Of a DNA stretch of 58,768 nt, positions 28,218 through 36,193 are shown one piece after another. The notes below the pieces were generated by a model. It was not told the DNA's origin, searched no databases, and saw only the letters and a program-made list of their open reading frames with translations. A program made the translations under genes and the position numbers. The first letter of the stretch is position 1; every line of letters starts with the position of its first letter. The stretch comes from Candidatus Competibacteraceae bacterium (GTDB lineage: Bacteria > Pseudomonadota > Gammaproteobacteria > Competibacterales > Competibacteraceae), in contig RXIX01000007.1 in the NCBI GenBank assembly GCA_003989075.1, positions 1 to 58,768 of the forward strand, written 5' to 3'.

Positions 28218-28792
28218 AGCCACGCGCCCGGCCCGCCAACCTGCTGCGCATCATCGGCGGCCAATGGCGCGGCCGGCGACTGGCCTTTCCCGACCTGCCC
28301 GGACTGCGCCCCACGCCAGACCGGGTGCGGGAAACCCTGTTCAACTGGCTGGCGCCGGTGCTGCCGGGCGCACGCTGCCTGGACCTGTTCGCCGGCAGTG
28401 GCGCACTCGGCATCGAGGCCCTGTCGCGCGGCGCCGGCGAAGTGGTGTTCGTTGAATGCCAGCCGCTGGCGGCACGCATGCTGCGCGACAATCTGGCCAG
28501 TTTGCACGCGACCGCGGCACGGGTTGAACAGGCCGATGCCCTGCACTGGCTGCGTGCACCGGCTGCACCGTTTACCATCGTGTTGCTCGACCCGCCCTTT
28601 GCCGAGCAACTGCTGGAGCCGGCCTGTGCGGCGCTGGAACACGGCGGCTGGCTGACGACACCGGCCTGGATTTATCTGGAAGCGGCCGCCGCCGCACCCG
28701 CTCCGGTCTGGCCCACCCAATGGACCCTGCACCGGGAAAAAACCGCCGGCGCGGTCACTTACCGGCTGTTGCACCGGGCTGGCGATACCTGA
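28214..28792 (+). CDS. rsmD: 16S rRNA (guanine(966)-N2)-methyltransferase RsmD
   Basis: SAM-dependent methyltransferase modifying G966 of 16S rRNA. The 192 residues include LRIIGGQWRGRRLAFPDLPGLRPTPDRVRETLFNWL, SAM motif I LDLFAGSGALGIEALSRGA, and the catalytic motif IV LLDPPF. The ATG overlaps the M16 stop codon. coaD follows after 90 bases, as in E. coli relatives and Pseudomonas. Confidence 0.95.
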   Translation: MKPRARPANLLRIIGGQWRGRRLAFPDLPGLRPTPDRVRETLFNWLAPVLPGARCLDLFAGSGALGIEALSRGAGEVVFVECQPLAARMLRDNLASLHATAARVEQADALHWLRAPAAPFTIVLLDPPFAEQLLEPACAALEHGGWLTTPAWIYLEAAAAAPAPVWPTQWTLHREKTAGAVTYRLLHRAGDT

Positions 28793-28812
28793 GGGATCCT
28801 TGACATTCGTGG

Positions 28813-29392
<580 letters not shown>

Positions 29393-29419
29393 CGTGAAGG
29401 GCGTGGGCCGCGCCCATGA

Positions 29420-29728
<309 letters not shown>

Positions 29729-29757
29729 GTCAACCGTCACCTCCCGTATCATAGCTG

Positions 29758-29789
29758 CCGTTCATGCCAAGACACCCTGGCATGAACGG
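29758..29789. terminator. strong stem-loop between convergent ferredoxin and potD-like genes
   Basis: CCGTTCATGCCA (29758-29769) is a perfect 12-bp inverted repeat of TGGCATGAACGG (29778-29789) with an 8-base loop. It lies between two convergent genes and lacks a clear T-run on either side. It probably acts as a bidirectional transcript end or 3' stabiliser (inference). Confidence 0.55.
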
Positions 29790-29800
29790 GTACACTACTC

Positions 29801-30835
29801 TCAGCGACCTGCCTTCAACCGCTGCCAGTAGCGGTCATAAATCGTCAGCGCATCGCCAACATCGGCCTGGAAATCAGCCTTGCTCAGATCCGCATCGGTC
29901 GGATACAGCGCGCGGTTATTGCGCATTTTCTCCGGCAGCAACTGAATGGCCGGCAGGTTCGGCGAAGAATAGCCCACCTCCTCGTTGATCTGCTTGGCGA
30001 TTTCCGGACGCAGCACGAAATCGATGAACTGATGCGCGGCATCGACATTCTGAGCACCAGCGGAAATGACCAGACTGTCGATCCACAGCGTCGCGCCTTC
30101 CTCGGGATAGCTGTATTGCAGCTTGGGATTTTCCAGGCTGCCCTGATACACCTCGCCATTCCACAGCATGCCGGCTACGACCTCATTGGCCAGGAACTTG
30201 GTTTTAGGCGATTCGGAATCAAATACACGCACATTCGGCATCAATTCAACCAGCTTCTCATAGGCAGCGCGAATCTGGTTCTCATCGGTGGTATTGATCG
30301 AATAGCCCAGCGTTCTCAGGCCTATCGAAAAGACTTCACGCATGTCATTCAGCAGCAGCAGCTTGTTCCTGTAGGCCGGATCCCATAAATCAGCCCAGCG
30401 TTTCAACTGGCCCGGCGCAACCTTGTCAGCGTTATAACCAATGCCGGTTGTGCCCCACAGATAGGGAATGCTGTAATCATTGTTAGGATCGTAGGACTGA
30501 TTCAACAGGCGCGGGTTGAGATTGCCAAAATTGCTCAGCTTGCTGCGGTCGATTTTCTGCAGCAGGCCCTCGCGGCGCATCCGGTCCACATAATAGGTGG
30601 ATGGCACTATCAGGTCATAGCCCACCCCCTTGACCGTCTTGATCTTGGCGTACATCACCTCGTTGCTGTCATAGGTTGAGTAGCGCACCGGAATGCCGGT
30701 TTCCTTAGTGAACTGGCGCAGCACTTTCTTGGGCAGATATTCCGACCAGTTGTAAAGTACCAAAGTCGGTTTTTCAGCAGCACTAACAACACTGGCGCAC
30801 AGCAGCAGCGCACCGGCAAACAGCGTTCTGAGCAT
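29801..30835 (-). CDS. polyamine ABC transporter substrate-binding protein (PotD/PotF family)
   Basis: Periplasmic spermidine/putrescine-binding protein, 344 residues with signal peptide (MLRTLFAGALLLCASVVSAA). Family blocks are LVLYNWSEYLPKKVLRQFTKETGI, YDLIVPSTYYVDRM, IPYLWGTTGIGYN and a late VGYSSPN. The ATG at 30835 has GAGGATC upstream. No permease or ATPase genes are adjacent, so it is an orphan binding protein. It could serve a remote Pot system or a signalling role; I cannot distinguish spermidine from putrescine preference. Confidence 0.9.
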   Translation of the reverse strand: MLRTLFAGALLLCASVVSAAEKPTLVLYNWSEYLPKKVLRQFTKETGIPVRYSTYDSNEVMYAKIKTVKGVGYDLIVPSTYYVDRMRREGLLQKIDRSKLSNFGNLNPRLLNQSYDPNNDYSIPYLWGTTGIGYNADKVAPGQLKRWADLWDPAYRNKLLLLNDMREVFSIGLRTLGYSINTTDENQIRAAYEKLVELMPNVRVFDSESPKTKFLANEVVAGMLWNGEVYQGSLENPKLQYSYPEEGATLWIDSLVISAGAQNVDAAHQFIDFVLRPEIAKQINEEVGYSSPNLPAIQLLPEKMRNNRALYPTDADLSKADFQADVGDALTIYDRYWQRLKAGR

Positions 30836-30964
30836 ATCGGGATCCTCGTGGGTAGGGGGGGTGAGTGAGTGTAGCAGCCTGCTCCGCCGAGAAAAGCCTA
30901 TCGCACCGGTCAAGGACTATGCTTGAGCGAGCATGCATTTTATCGACCCTCCGGGAGCATTTTC

Positions 30965-31627
30965 ATGACAGCAACCCCTCCACCCCATGGCCTGCGCGTC
31001 CTGCTGGCCGGGGCCTCCGGCCTAATCGGCGCTCACTGTCTGGAGCTGCTGCTGGCCGATGAGGCCATTGCCGCGGTCATCGTGCTGGCCCGTCAGCCGC
31101 TGGGGCGCGTGCACCCCAAGCTGCGCGTGCAGGTGCTTGATTTTGAAAATCTACGCGATCAGGCACCGCCCTTTGCAGTCGATGTTGCCCTGTGCTGTCT
31201 GGGCACGACCCAGCGCGCCGCCGGTTCACCCGAGGCCTTTGCGCACGTTGACCATATCTATGTCGCCGAGCTGGCGCGGCTGGCGGCGGCGCGGGGTGCG
31301 CAGCGCTTTGTCATGGTGTCGGCAGTGGGCGCCGATCCGGCCTCGCCGGTGCTGTATAACCGGGTCAAGGGCCGCGCCGAGGCAGCCGTCAGCGAACTGC
31401 CGTTTCGCAGCGTGCATCTGCTGCGGCCCTCGCTGCTGCTCGGCGAGCGTCGTGAAACGCGGCCGCTGGAGGATTGGAGCAAGCTCTGGGCGCCGCTCTG
31501 GTCGTGGCTGCTGTGCGGGCCACTGCGCCGCTATCGGCCAACGCGGGCAACGGATGTCGCAGCGCGGATGGTGGCGCTGGCCAAGGATGAAAGCGACGGC
31601 GTGCAGGTGCACTACTTCACCGCTTGA
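30965..31627 (+). CDS. atypical SDR / NAD(P)-binding oxidoreductase
   Basis: 220 residues with an N-terminal Rossmann motif VLLAGASGLIGAHCLELLL, then LCCLGTTQRAAGSPEAFAHVD and FVMVSAVGADPASPVLYNRVKGRAE. In the last block the YxxxK-like YNRVK replaces the classical SDR catalytic motif. It resembles the HTATIP2/YbjT-like group (NAD(P)H-binding, usually of unknown substrate). The ATG at 30965 follows GGGAG. It is divergent from the polyamine-binding protein gene and convergent with pfp. Confidence 0.8.
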   Translation: MTATPPPHGLRVLLAGASGLIGAHCLELLLADEAIAAVIVLARQPLGRVHPKLRVQVLDFENLRDQAPPFAVDVALCCLGTTQRAAGSPEAFAHVDHIYVAELARLAAARGAQRFVMVSAVGADPASPVLYNRVKGRAEAAVSELPFRSVHLLRPSLLLGERRETRPLEDWSKLWAPLWSWLLCGPLRRYRPTRATDVAARMVALAKDESDGVQVHYFTA

Positions 31628-31700
31628 CATGCCCACTTGAAAGGCATTGCATACCCCGGCCTTCATCCTGCATGGCAAAAGGCTGGGTGTGAAAACGGCC

Positions 31701-31730
31701 GCAGGCCCACACCTTATGGCATGGGCCTGC
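31701..31730. terminator. stem-loop between convergent SDR and pfp genes
   Basis: GCAGGCCCA (31701-31709) pairs with TGGGCCTGC (31722-31730). On the minus strand the stem is followed by GGCCGTTTTC, a weak T-run, so it most likely terminates pfp transcripts. Confidence 0.5.
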
Positions 31731-31789
31731 AGAGTTTATGACGTCCAGTCCCGCAGGCGCGGCACTGAACAGTTGCGACCGGTGGATGC

Positions 31790-32992
31790 TCAGCCCAAGG
31801 GCGGCGCCATCAGCCGTTCATATTCGGGCATGGCGCCGAGCAGCGGCCGCGCGTAGCGGATGAACTCCTCGGTGACGTTGTTGCCGGCGGCGTTCATGAA
31901 GTTGTCCGGCATGCTCTTGGTTTCCCTGGCCACGGTTTCCAGCGGCGTCAGGAAGTAGTCAACCGAATAATCACCGGTGCGGCGGATCGCCACCGAGCCA
32001 TCGACGTTGTTCCAGATCGCGAACTGGGCCGCCTTTTCGCCGACTTCGCGGGCCTCGGCCTGATCGACTTCGGAAACGATGCCGACGAAGCTGCGCTGCA
32101 GATAGCCAAACGTATCGGCACGCACCCGGCTGACCTTCAACTCGGCCTTGACCAGATCGGCGAGCAGGTCGCCGAGGGCGCCGGTGCCGGACAATTGCAC
32201 GTTGCCGTGCGCGTCACGCTCGCCTTCACCGAGCAGCTCGGTGATCATCGGCTGGCCCGTTTCGCCGACGATGCCTTCGGAAACCGCGACGATGCAGCGG
32301 CCGTGGCGCTTGTAGACCTGATCGACATCGGCCAGGAACTGCTCCTTGCGGAAGGTGCGCTCTGGCACATACACCAGATGCGGGCCGTCATCCTCGTACT
32401 TGCGCGACAATGCCGAGGCGGCAGTCAGGAAGCCAGCGTTGCGACCCATGACCACGGCGATGTAGATTCCCGGCAGGGAGCGGTTATCGAGATTGGCGCC
32501 GGCAAAGGCCAGCGACACGAAGCGCGCCGCCGAACCATAGCCCGGGCAGTGATCGGTCACGCGCAGGTCGTTGTCGATGGTCTTGGGGATGTGAATGCAG
32601 CGCAGCTCGTAGTTGGCGGCAGCAGCATTCTCGTTGACGATGCGCACGGCGTCGGCCGAGTCATTGCCACCGACGTAGAAGAAGAAGCGGACGTTGTACT
32701 TGATGCAGGTCTTGAAGATCCGCTCGCAGTACTCGGCATCCGGCTTGTCGCGGGTCGACAGCAGCGCGGAACTTGGGGTACAGGCGACCCGCTCCAGGTT
32801 ATGGGTGGTGGCCTGGGTCAGGTCGACGAAATTCTCGTTGACGATGCCACGCACACCGTGCAGCGCGCCATAGACCCGGCCGACTTCCGGGAACTTGCGT
32901 GCTTCCAGGACCGCGCCGACCAGACTCTGGTTGATGACGGCCGTGGGGCCGCCACCTTGCGCGATCAAGACGTTACCGACCATTTTTGCCAT
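31790..32992 (-). CDS. pfp: pyrophosphate-dependent 6-phosphofructokinase
   Basis: Reversible PPi:fructose-6-phosphate phosphotransferase of glycolysis/gluconeogenesis. The 400 residues from the ATG at 32992 contain LIAQGGGPTAVINQSLVGA, the nucleotide/PPi site GGNDSADA (Asn/Asp in place of the ATP-PFK glycine), the catalytic PKTIDNDL, VMGRNAGFLTAASAL, and a C-terminal LQRSFVGIVSEVD. The open frame extends upstream into antisense of the M23 gene and should be ignored. The PPi type rather than the ATP type supports an autotroph, methanotroph or storage-polymer lifestyle (inference). Confidence 0.94.
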   Translation of the reverse strand: MAKMVGNVLIAQGGGPTAVINQSLVGAVLEARKFPEVGRVYGALHGVRGIVNENFVDLTQATTHNLERVACTPSSALLSTRDKPDAEYCERIFKTCIKYNVRFFFYVGGNDSADAVRIVNENAAAANYELRCIHIPKTIDNDLRVTDHCPGYGSAARFVSLAFAGANLDNRSLPGIYIAVVMGRNAGFLTAASALSRKYEDDGPHLVYVPERTFRKEQFLADVDQVYKRHGRCIVAVSEGIVGETGQPMITELLGEGERDAHGNVQLSGTGALGDLLADLVKAELKVSRVRADTFGYLQRSFVGIVSEVDQAEAREVGEKAAQFAIWNNVDGSVAIRRTGDYSVDYFLTPLETVARETKSMPDNFMNAAGNNVTEEFIRYARPLLGAMPEYERLMAPPLG

Positions 32993-33109
32993 TAATGCCC
33001 CCACTGAGCAAGAAAAGGATTGGATTGCCAGAAGATTTAAGAACATGCGGCGCGCCGTTGCAAGCGTGACCAGGCAGCGCGCTGCCCTGTTACCCCGGGA
33101 AAATGTGCC

Positions 33110-34075
33110 ATGAGTCTGCTTTTTACTCTCATCAGCCCAGACCGGCAGCGCTGGCGCGGTATCTTTTGGGTGCTGGTGTTCGCGCTGGCGCTGGTGCCGT
33201 TCGCGCCTGCTGCGCGCACTCTCTACAGCTATCAGGATGACCATGGCAATCGGGTGTTCACCGACCGGCCACCAGCAAGCGGCATACCGGTCGAGACCCG
33301 GCCACTGGCCGTACAGGAACTGCCGACGCGGATCAGCATCCGCAATCGCGGCAGTTCCGAACAGCCGGTGCTCAGCGTGATCAACGACTATTACGGGCCG
33401 ATCGAAGTGGAAATCAGCGCACCCACGCTGGAGAACATGCGCGCCGAACCCGCCTTGCCGGTGCGACTGGTGGCGCCGGCCCGCGCCGAAACCGTGGCGG
33501 TGCGCCTGTATCCACTCGGCCCGCACTGGCGCTATAACTATCAGGCCCGCGCCGTGCTCGGCGATCCGGCTGCCGTGCATCGCCCCGAACAGCCCTACGC
33601 ACCACCCTTTGCGCCCGGCGCGCGCTTCGTCATCAGTCAGGCATTCAACGGCACCTTCAGCCACCAGCATCCACAAAGCCAGTACGCAGTCGATATCGCC
33701 CTGCCACTGGGCACCCCGGTGCGCGCCGCTCGCACCGGGGTGGTGATGGAGGTGGCCGGCGATTTCCTTGATGGCGGCGCCGATCCCAAATACCAGAGCC
33801 GGGCTAACGCCGTACGCATTCTGCACATCGATGGCACCATGGCGGTGTACGCTCACCTGCAGCCCGATTCGATCCGCGTCGCTCCGGGTCAGGCGGTACG
33901 GGTCGGTGATTGGCTGGCCAATTCCGGCAACACCGGCTTTTCCACCGGCCCGCACCTGCACTTTGCTGTGCAGCGCAATGCCGGCCTGGAACTGATCTCG
34001 GTGCCCTTCGTCTTCGCCGGTCCCGGCGGCCACGAAGTCCAGCCGGTCACCGGCCTGCTGCTGGTCGCGCCCTAG
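33110..34075 (+). CDS. M23 family metallopeptidase with N-terminal DUF4124-like domain
   Basis: Predicted secreted or membrane-anchored cell-wall endopeptidase, 321 residues. A hydrophobic N-terminus (IFWVLVFALALVPFAPAA) leads into a DUF4124-type stretch (LYSYQDDHGNRVFTDRPP). The LytM domain occupies about residues 165-315. The HLHF zinc motif is intact (TGPHLHFAVQ); the upstream motif is QYAVD with histidines 8-10 residues before the Asp instead of the canonical HxxxD. Its 3' end (from 34038) belongs to the 292-bp direct repeat whose second copy is at 44853. Confidence 0.88.
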   Translation: MSLLFTLISPDRQRWRGIFWVLVFALALVPFAPAARTLYSYQDDHGNRVFTDRPPASGIPVETRPLAVQELPTRISIRNRGSSEQPVLSVINDYYGPIEVEISAPTLENMRAEPALPVRLVAPARAETVAVRLYPLGPHWRYNYQARAVLGDPAAVHRPEQPYAPPFAPGARFVISQAFNGTFSHQHPQSQYAVDIALPLGTPVRAARTGVVMEVAGDFLDGGADPKYQSRANAVRILHIDGTMAVYAHLQPDSIRVAPGQAVRVGDWLANSGNTGFSTGPHLHFAVQRNAGLELISVPFVFAGPGGHEVQPVTGLLLVAP

Positions 34076-34329
34076 CGGGTATCCGCACCCGGCCCCGGGA
34101 CTACCAGCCCTCATCATCCTCCACCGTCACAAAAAAACGCGCAACCAAACCGGACGAGGCCCATGCATATCATTTGCCGCACCCTGTTCCTCATTGCCCT
34201 GCTGTTCTCGGGACTGCTCAGCCAGGCTTATGCCGACCCGCGCAGCCCGACGTCCTGCGCAATTGCCAGCAACGCCATCACGCTTGACGGTGGCACCCTG
34301 TATTACAGCGCCGCCGGTAACGGTCCACA
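34038..34329. repeat. left copy of the 292-bp direct repeat bounding the island
   Basis: Spans the last 12 codons of the M23 gene, the 87-base spacer and the first 56 codons of an alpha/beta hydrolase. The same stretch recurs at 44853-45144 with equal length. My hand alignment finds roughly two dozen differences, concentrated in the spacer (about 92% identity). Immediately after 34329 the sequence switches to IS256-family transposase (antisense). Confidence 0.93.
34163..34329 (+). pseudogene. 5' fragment of the alpha/beta hydrolase gene (truncated copy)
   Basis: Encodes the signal peptide and first 56 residues of the hydrolase that is intact at 44978-45895 (MHIICRTLFLIALLF versus MHTICRTLFLTALLF; ending AAGNGPQ). 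At codon 57 it runs into antisense IS256 sequence. The open frame continues to 34558 as a chimeric 131-codon frame with no homology. The lipase nucleophile and the rest of the fold are missing, so it is non-functional as a hydrolase, though a small exported peptide could still be made. Confidence 0.9.
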
Positions 34330-34738
34330 AGCCGAGAATGTCGCGCGTGCCATCCGGCTGGATGCCCAGGGCCAGATAGATCGCCTTAGTGCGGACAACG
34401 GGGCGATGATCGTGTCGTCAAAACCGGTGAAGCGCCGCTCGTGCTTGGGGATCAGGATCAGCTCGCAGCAACCGTTGCGGGCTGGTCGCCGCCCGCTGGG
34501 CAGCCCAGGGGGTGCGTCAGCTCCGCTCCCAGGGCGCGCTCGATCGGCGCCTTCTTGAAGGCTATCGACACGGCATTCACGGCCTCGGCGGTCATCGACC
34601 CGCTCACGAATGGCTCGATCAGTTCCTTCGGGATGCTCGGCAGCTCAGGGGCTGCCACCTTCTTCCTGCTCGTCTTGTTCGGCATACTCGCTCCTCGGCA
34701 ACAGGGTATACCTCACACACAAAATTCAGGACAGGCTC
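34330..34738 (-). pseudogene. IS256-family transposase, 5' end and interior with deletions
   Basis: Minus strand. The start is at 34685 (MPNKTSRKKVAAPELPSIPK), then the family N-terminus MTAEAVNAVSIAFKKAPIERALGAEL. The sequence then jumps to the LILIPKHERRFTGFDD block and again to KAIYLALGIQPDGTRDILG, stopping at the 292-bp repeat. Internal segments between these blocks are deleted. Upstream (34712-34738) lies the IS terminus, CCTGTCCTGAATTTTGTGTG read inward. The matching C-terminal part is 10 kb away at 44492-44852. Confidence 0.85.
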
Positions 34739-34851
34739 ATTCAGCCAGCAGCTCTTCAGGTATTTCGTGCTTCTTCTTGCTCATCGTGACTCCGCACAAG
34801 TCGGCAGTCTCCTCCAAAATCCGTTTACACAAAATTCTGCACACCCTCCTG
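34737..34851 (-). mobile_element. 5' end of a second IS256-family element, interrupted
   Basis: A terminal-repeat-like sequence (reading inward on the minus strand GGTGTGCAGAATTTTGTGTA, about 34826-34849) is followed by a start at 34784 for MSKKKHEIPEELLAE, the typical N-terminus of another IS256 transposase. After 15 codons it is cut by the end of the first IS256 copy. It is therefore a nested insertion; only about 115 bases remain. Confidence 0.7.
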
Positions 34852-34903
34852 GAAAACGTTGATCCTGTCAGTCTAGAGCACCCAAATTTGAACCACTACC
34901 GCT

Positions 34904-35121
34904 TGTGGCGATCGGTTAAATATGAGGAGGTGTACCCCAACGACTACGACACGCCGGATGATGTCTATCACGGCATGCACCGGTACTTCGAGTTCTACAA
35001 CCATCAGCGCCCTCATCAGGCACTGGACTATCGAACAACCGCCGAAGTCCGACAGGGCCATCGTCCTGTCACCAAGACCTAGATGTACTACCTGTAAATT
35101 CAATCAAAAGTCGTCTGGACA
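34904..35121 (+). pseudogene. 3' end of an IS3-family transposase (OrfB C-terminus)
   Basis: Plus-strand frame LWRSVKYEEVYPNDYDT then YFEFYNHQRPHQALDYRTTAEV, the conserved C-terminal end of IS3-family DDE transposases, with a stop at 35080-35082. The right terminus is probably near 35121, where the minus strand reads TGTCCAGACGACTTTTGATT. The catalytic DDE domain upstream is absent. Confidence 0.8.
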
Positions 35122-35127
35122 ATGGAA

Positions 35128-35162
35128 TCTAATTCAATCCATTGATTGGGTATTGGATTAGA
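35128..35162. promoter_or_regulatory. 35-bp dyad upstream of the aldo/keto reductase gene
   Basis: TCTAATTCAAT (35128-35138) and ATTGGATTAGA (35152-35162) are inverted repeats with one mismatch, around a central CCATTGATTGG that is itself nearly symmetric. Located 73 bases before the aldo/keto reductase ATG. It may be an operator for the island's first gene or a leftover mobile-element end. Confidence 0.4.
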
Positions 35163-35234
35163 CTGGGAACAGGGTTCATCAGAACCTCAAAAAACCGAGG
35201 CTATAAAACCGCAACCCATTAGGAGCACAAAGCC

Positions 35235-36101
35235 ATGAAACAACGCGAACTCGGCAACACCGGATTAATGTTCAACGCGATTGGCTTGGGTGCCATGCCA
35301 TTATCCATCAGCGGCCGGCCCGCCGCAGCGCAGGCGTTCGCGGTCATCGAAGCGTTCGTCGCCGATGGGGGCAATTTTATCGACACCGCCAATGTATACG
35401 GTCTGGACGATGACGATATCGGCCACAACGAGCGGCTGATCCGACAGGCGCTAGAGCAACTTGGCGCGAGCGACAAAGTTCTAGTCGCCACCAAGGGTGG
35501 ACTGCGCCGCCCGGGCGGGGCCTGGGTGGTGGACGGTGATCCCGACTGGTTGCGGCAGTCCTGCGAGCACAGCCTGCAGGCGCTGCAAACCGACTGCATC
35601 GGCCTGTACCAGCTTCACGCCGTCGATCTCAAGGTAGATTTCCGCCGCTCGCTGGAAGCGCTGGTCGCGCTGAAGGAGGAAGGCAAGATCCGCCATATCG
35701 GGCTGTCCAACGTCAGCCCTGCCCAACTGGAACAGGCGCTGCAATTCACCGTAATCGCCTCAGTGCAGAATCGCTGCAACCTTTTCGACCGGCGAGATTT
35801 CCACAACGGCCTGATCGATTTCTGCCGGGCACGGCGGATTACCTACATCCCCTACAGCCCGGTCGGCGGGCATCACGGTCATGTCCGTCTTGGCCAGGAA
35901 CCCCTGCTGCAACAACTGGCCGCCAAGTATCAGGCCTCCCCGCACCGCATCGCACTGGCCTGGCTGCTGCACAAGGGCTGGCACATCCTGCCGATCCCGG
36001 GTGCCAGCCGGGTCGCCAGCATCCGTGACAGTCTGCAAGCAATGGATCTGAATCTGGGCGCCGAGGATATCGCCGCCCTCGACCAGCTTGCCGAGCAATA
36101 A
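35235..36101 (+). CDS. aldo/keto reductase
   Basis: 288-residue NADPH-dependent (beta/alpha)8 oxidoreductase. The catalytic tetrad is visible: D50 and Y55 in FIDTANVYG, K87 in VATKGG, H128 in LYQLHAVD. The C-terminal cofactor segment is ILPIPGASRVASIRDSL. TAGGAG precedes the ATG by 10 bases. First gene of the island cargo, 92 bases before otsA on the same strand. The substrate is unknown; reduction of sugar-derived or reactive aldehydes is plausible beside sugar metabolism (inference). Confidence 0.9.
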   Translation: MKQRELGNTGLMFNAIGLGAMPLSISGRPAAAQAFAVIEAFVADGGNFIDTANVYGLDDDDIGHNERLIRQALEQLGASDKVLVATKGGLRRPGGAWVVDGDPDWLRQSCEHSLQALQTDCIGLYQLHAVDLKVDFRRSLEALVALKEEGKIRHIGLSNVSPAQLEQALQFTVIASVQNRCNLFDRRDFHNGLIDFCRARRITYIPYSPVGGHHGHVRLGQEPLLQQLAAKYQASPHRIALAWLLHKGWHILPIPGASRVASIRDSLQAMDLNLGAEDIAALDQLAEQ

Positions 36102-36193
36102 TTTAGTGGGTCGGGTCGCTGAGTGTTTCCGGCGCGCCCGTGAATCAGCAGCACCCTATATCTCCTCTTCTCTTTTCTCTGGAACCATCGCCC

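Noticed and set aside
34441-35082. 213-codon plus frame spanning IS256 antisense and the IS3 end
   Set aside because: Chimeric open frame running through three different mobile-element remnants; only the last 60 codons are real transposase.
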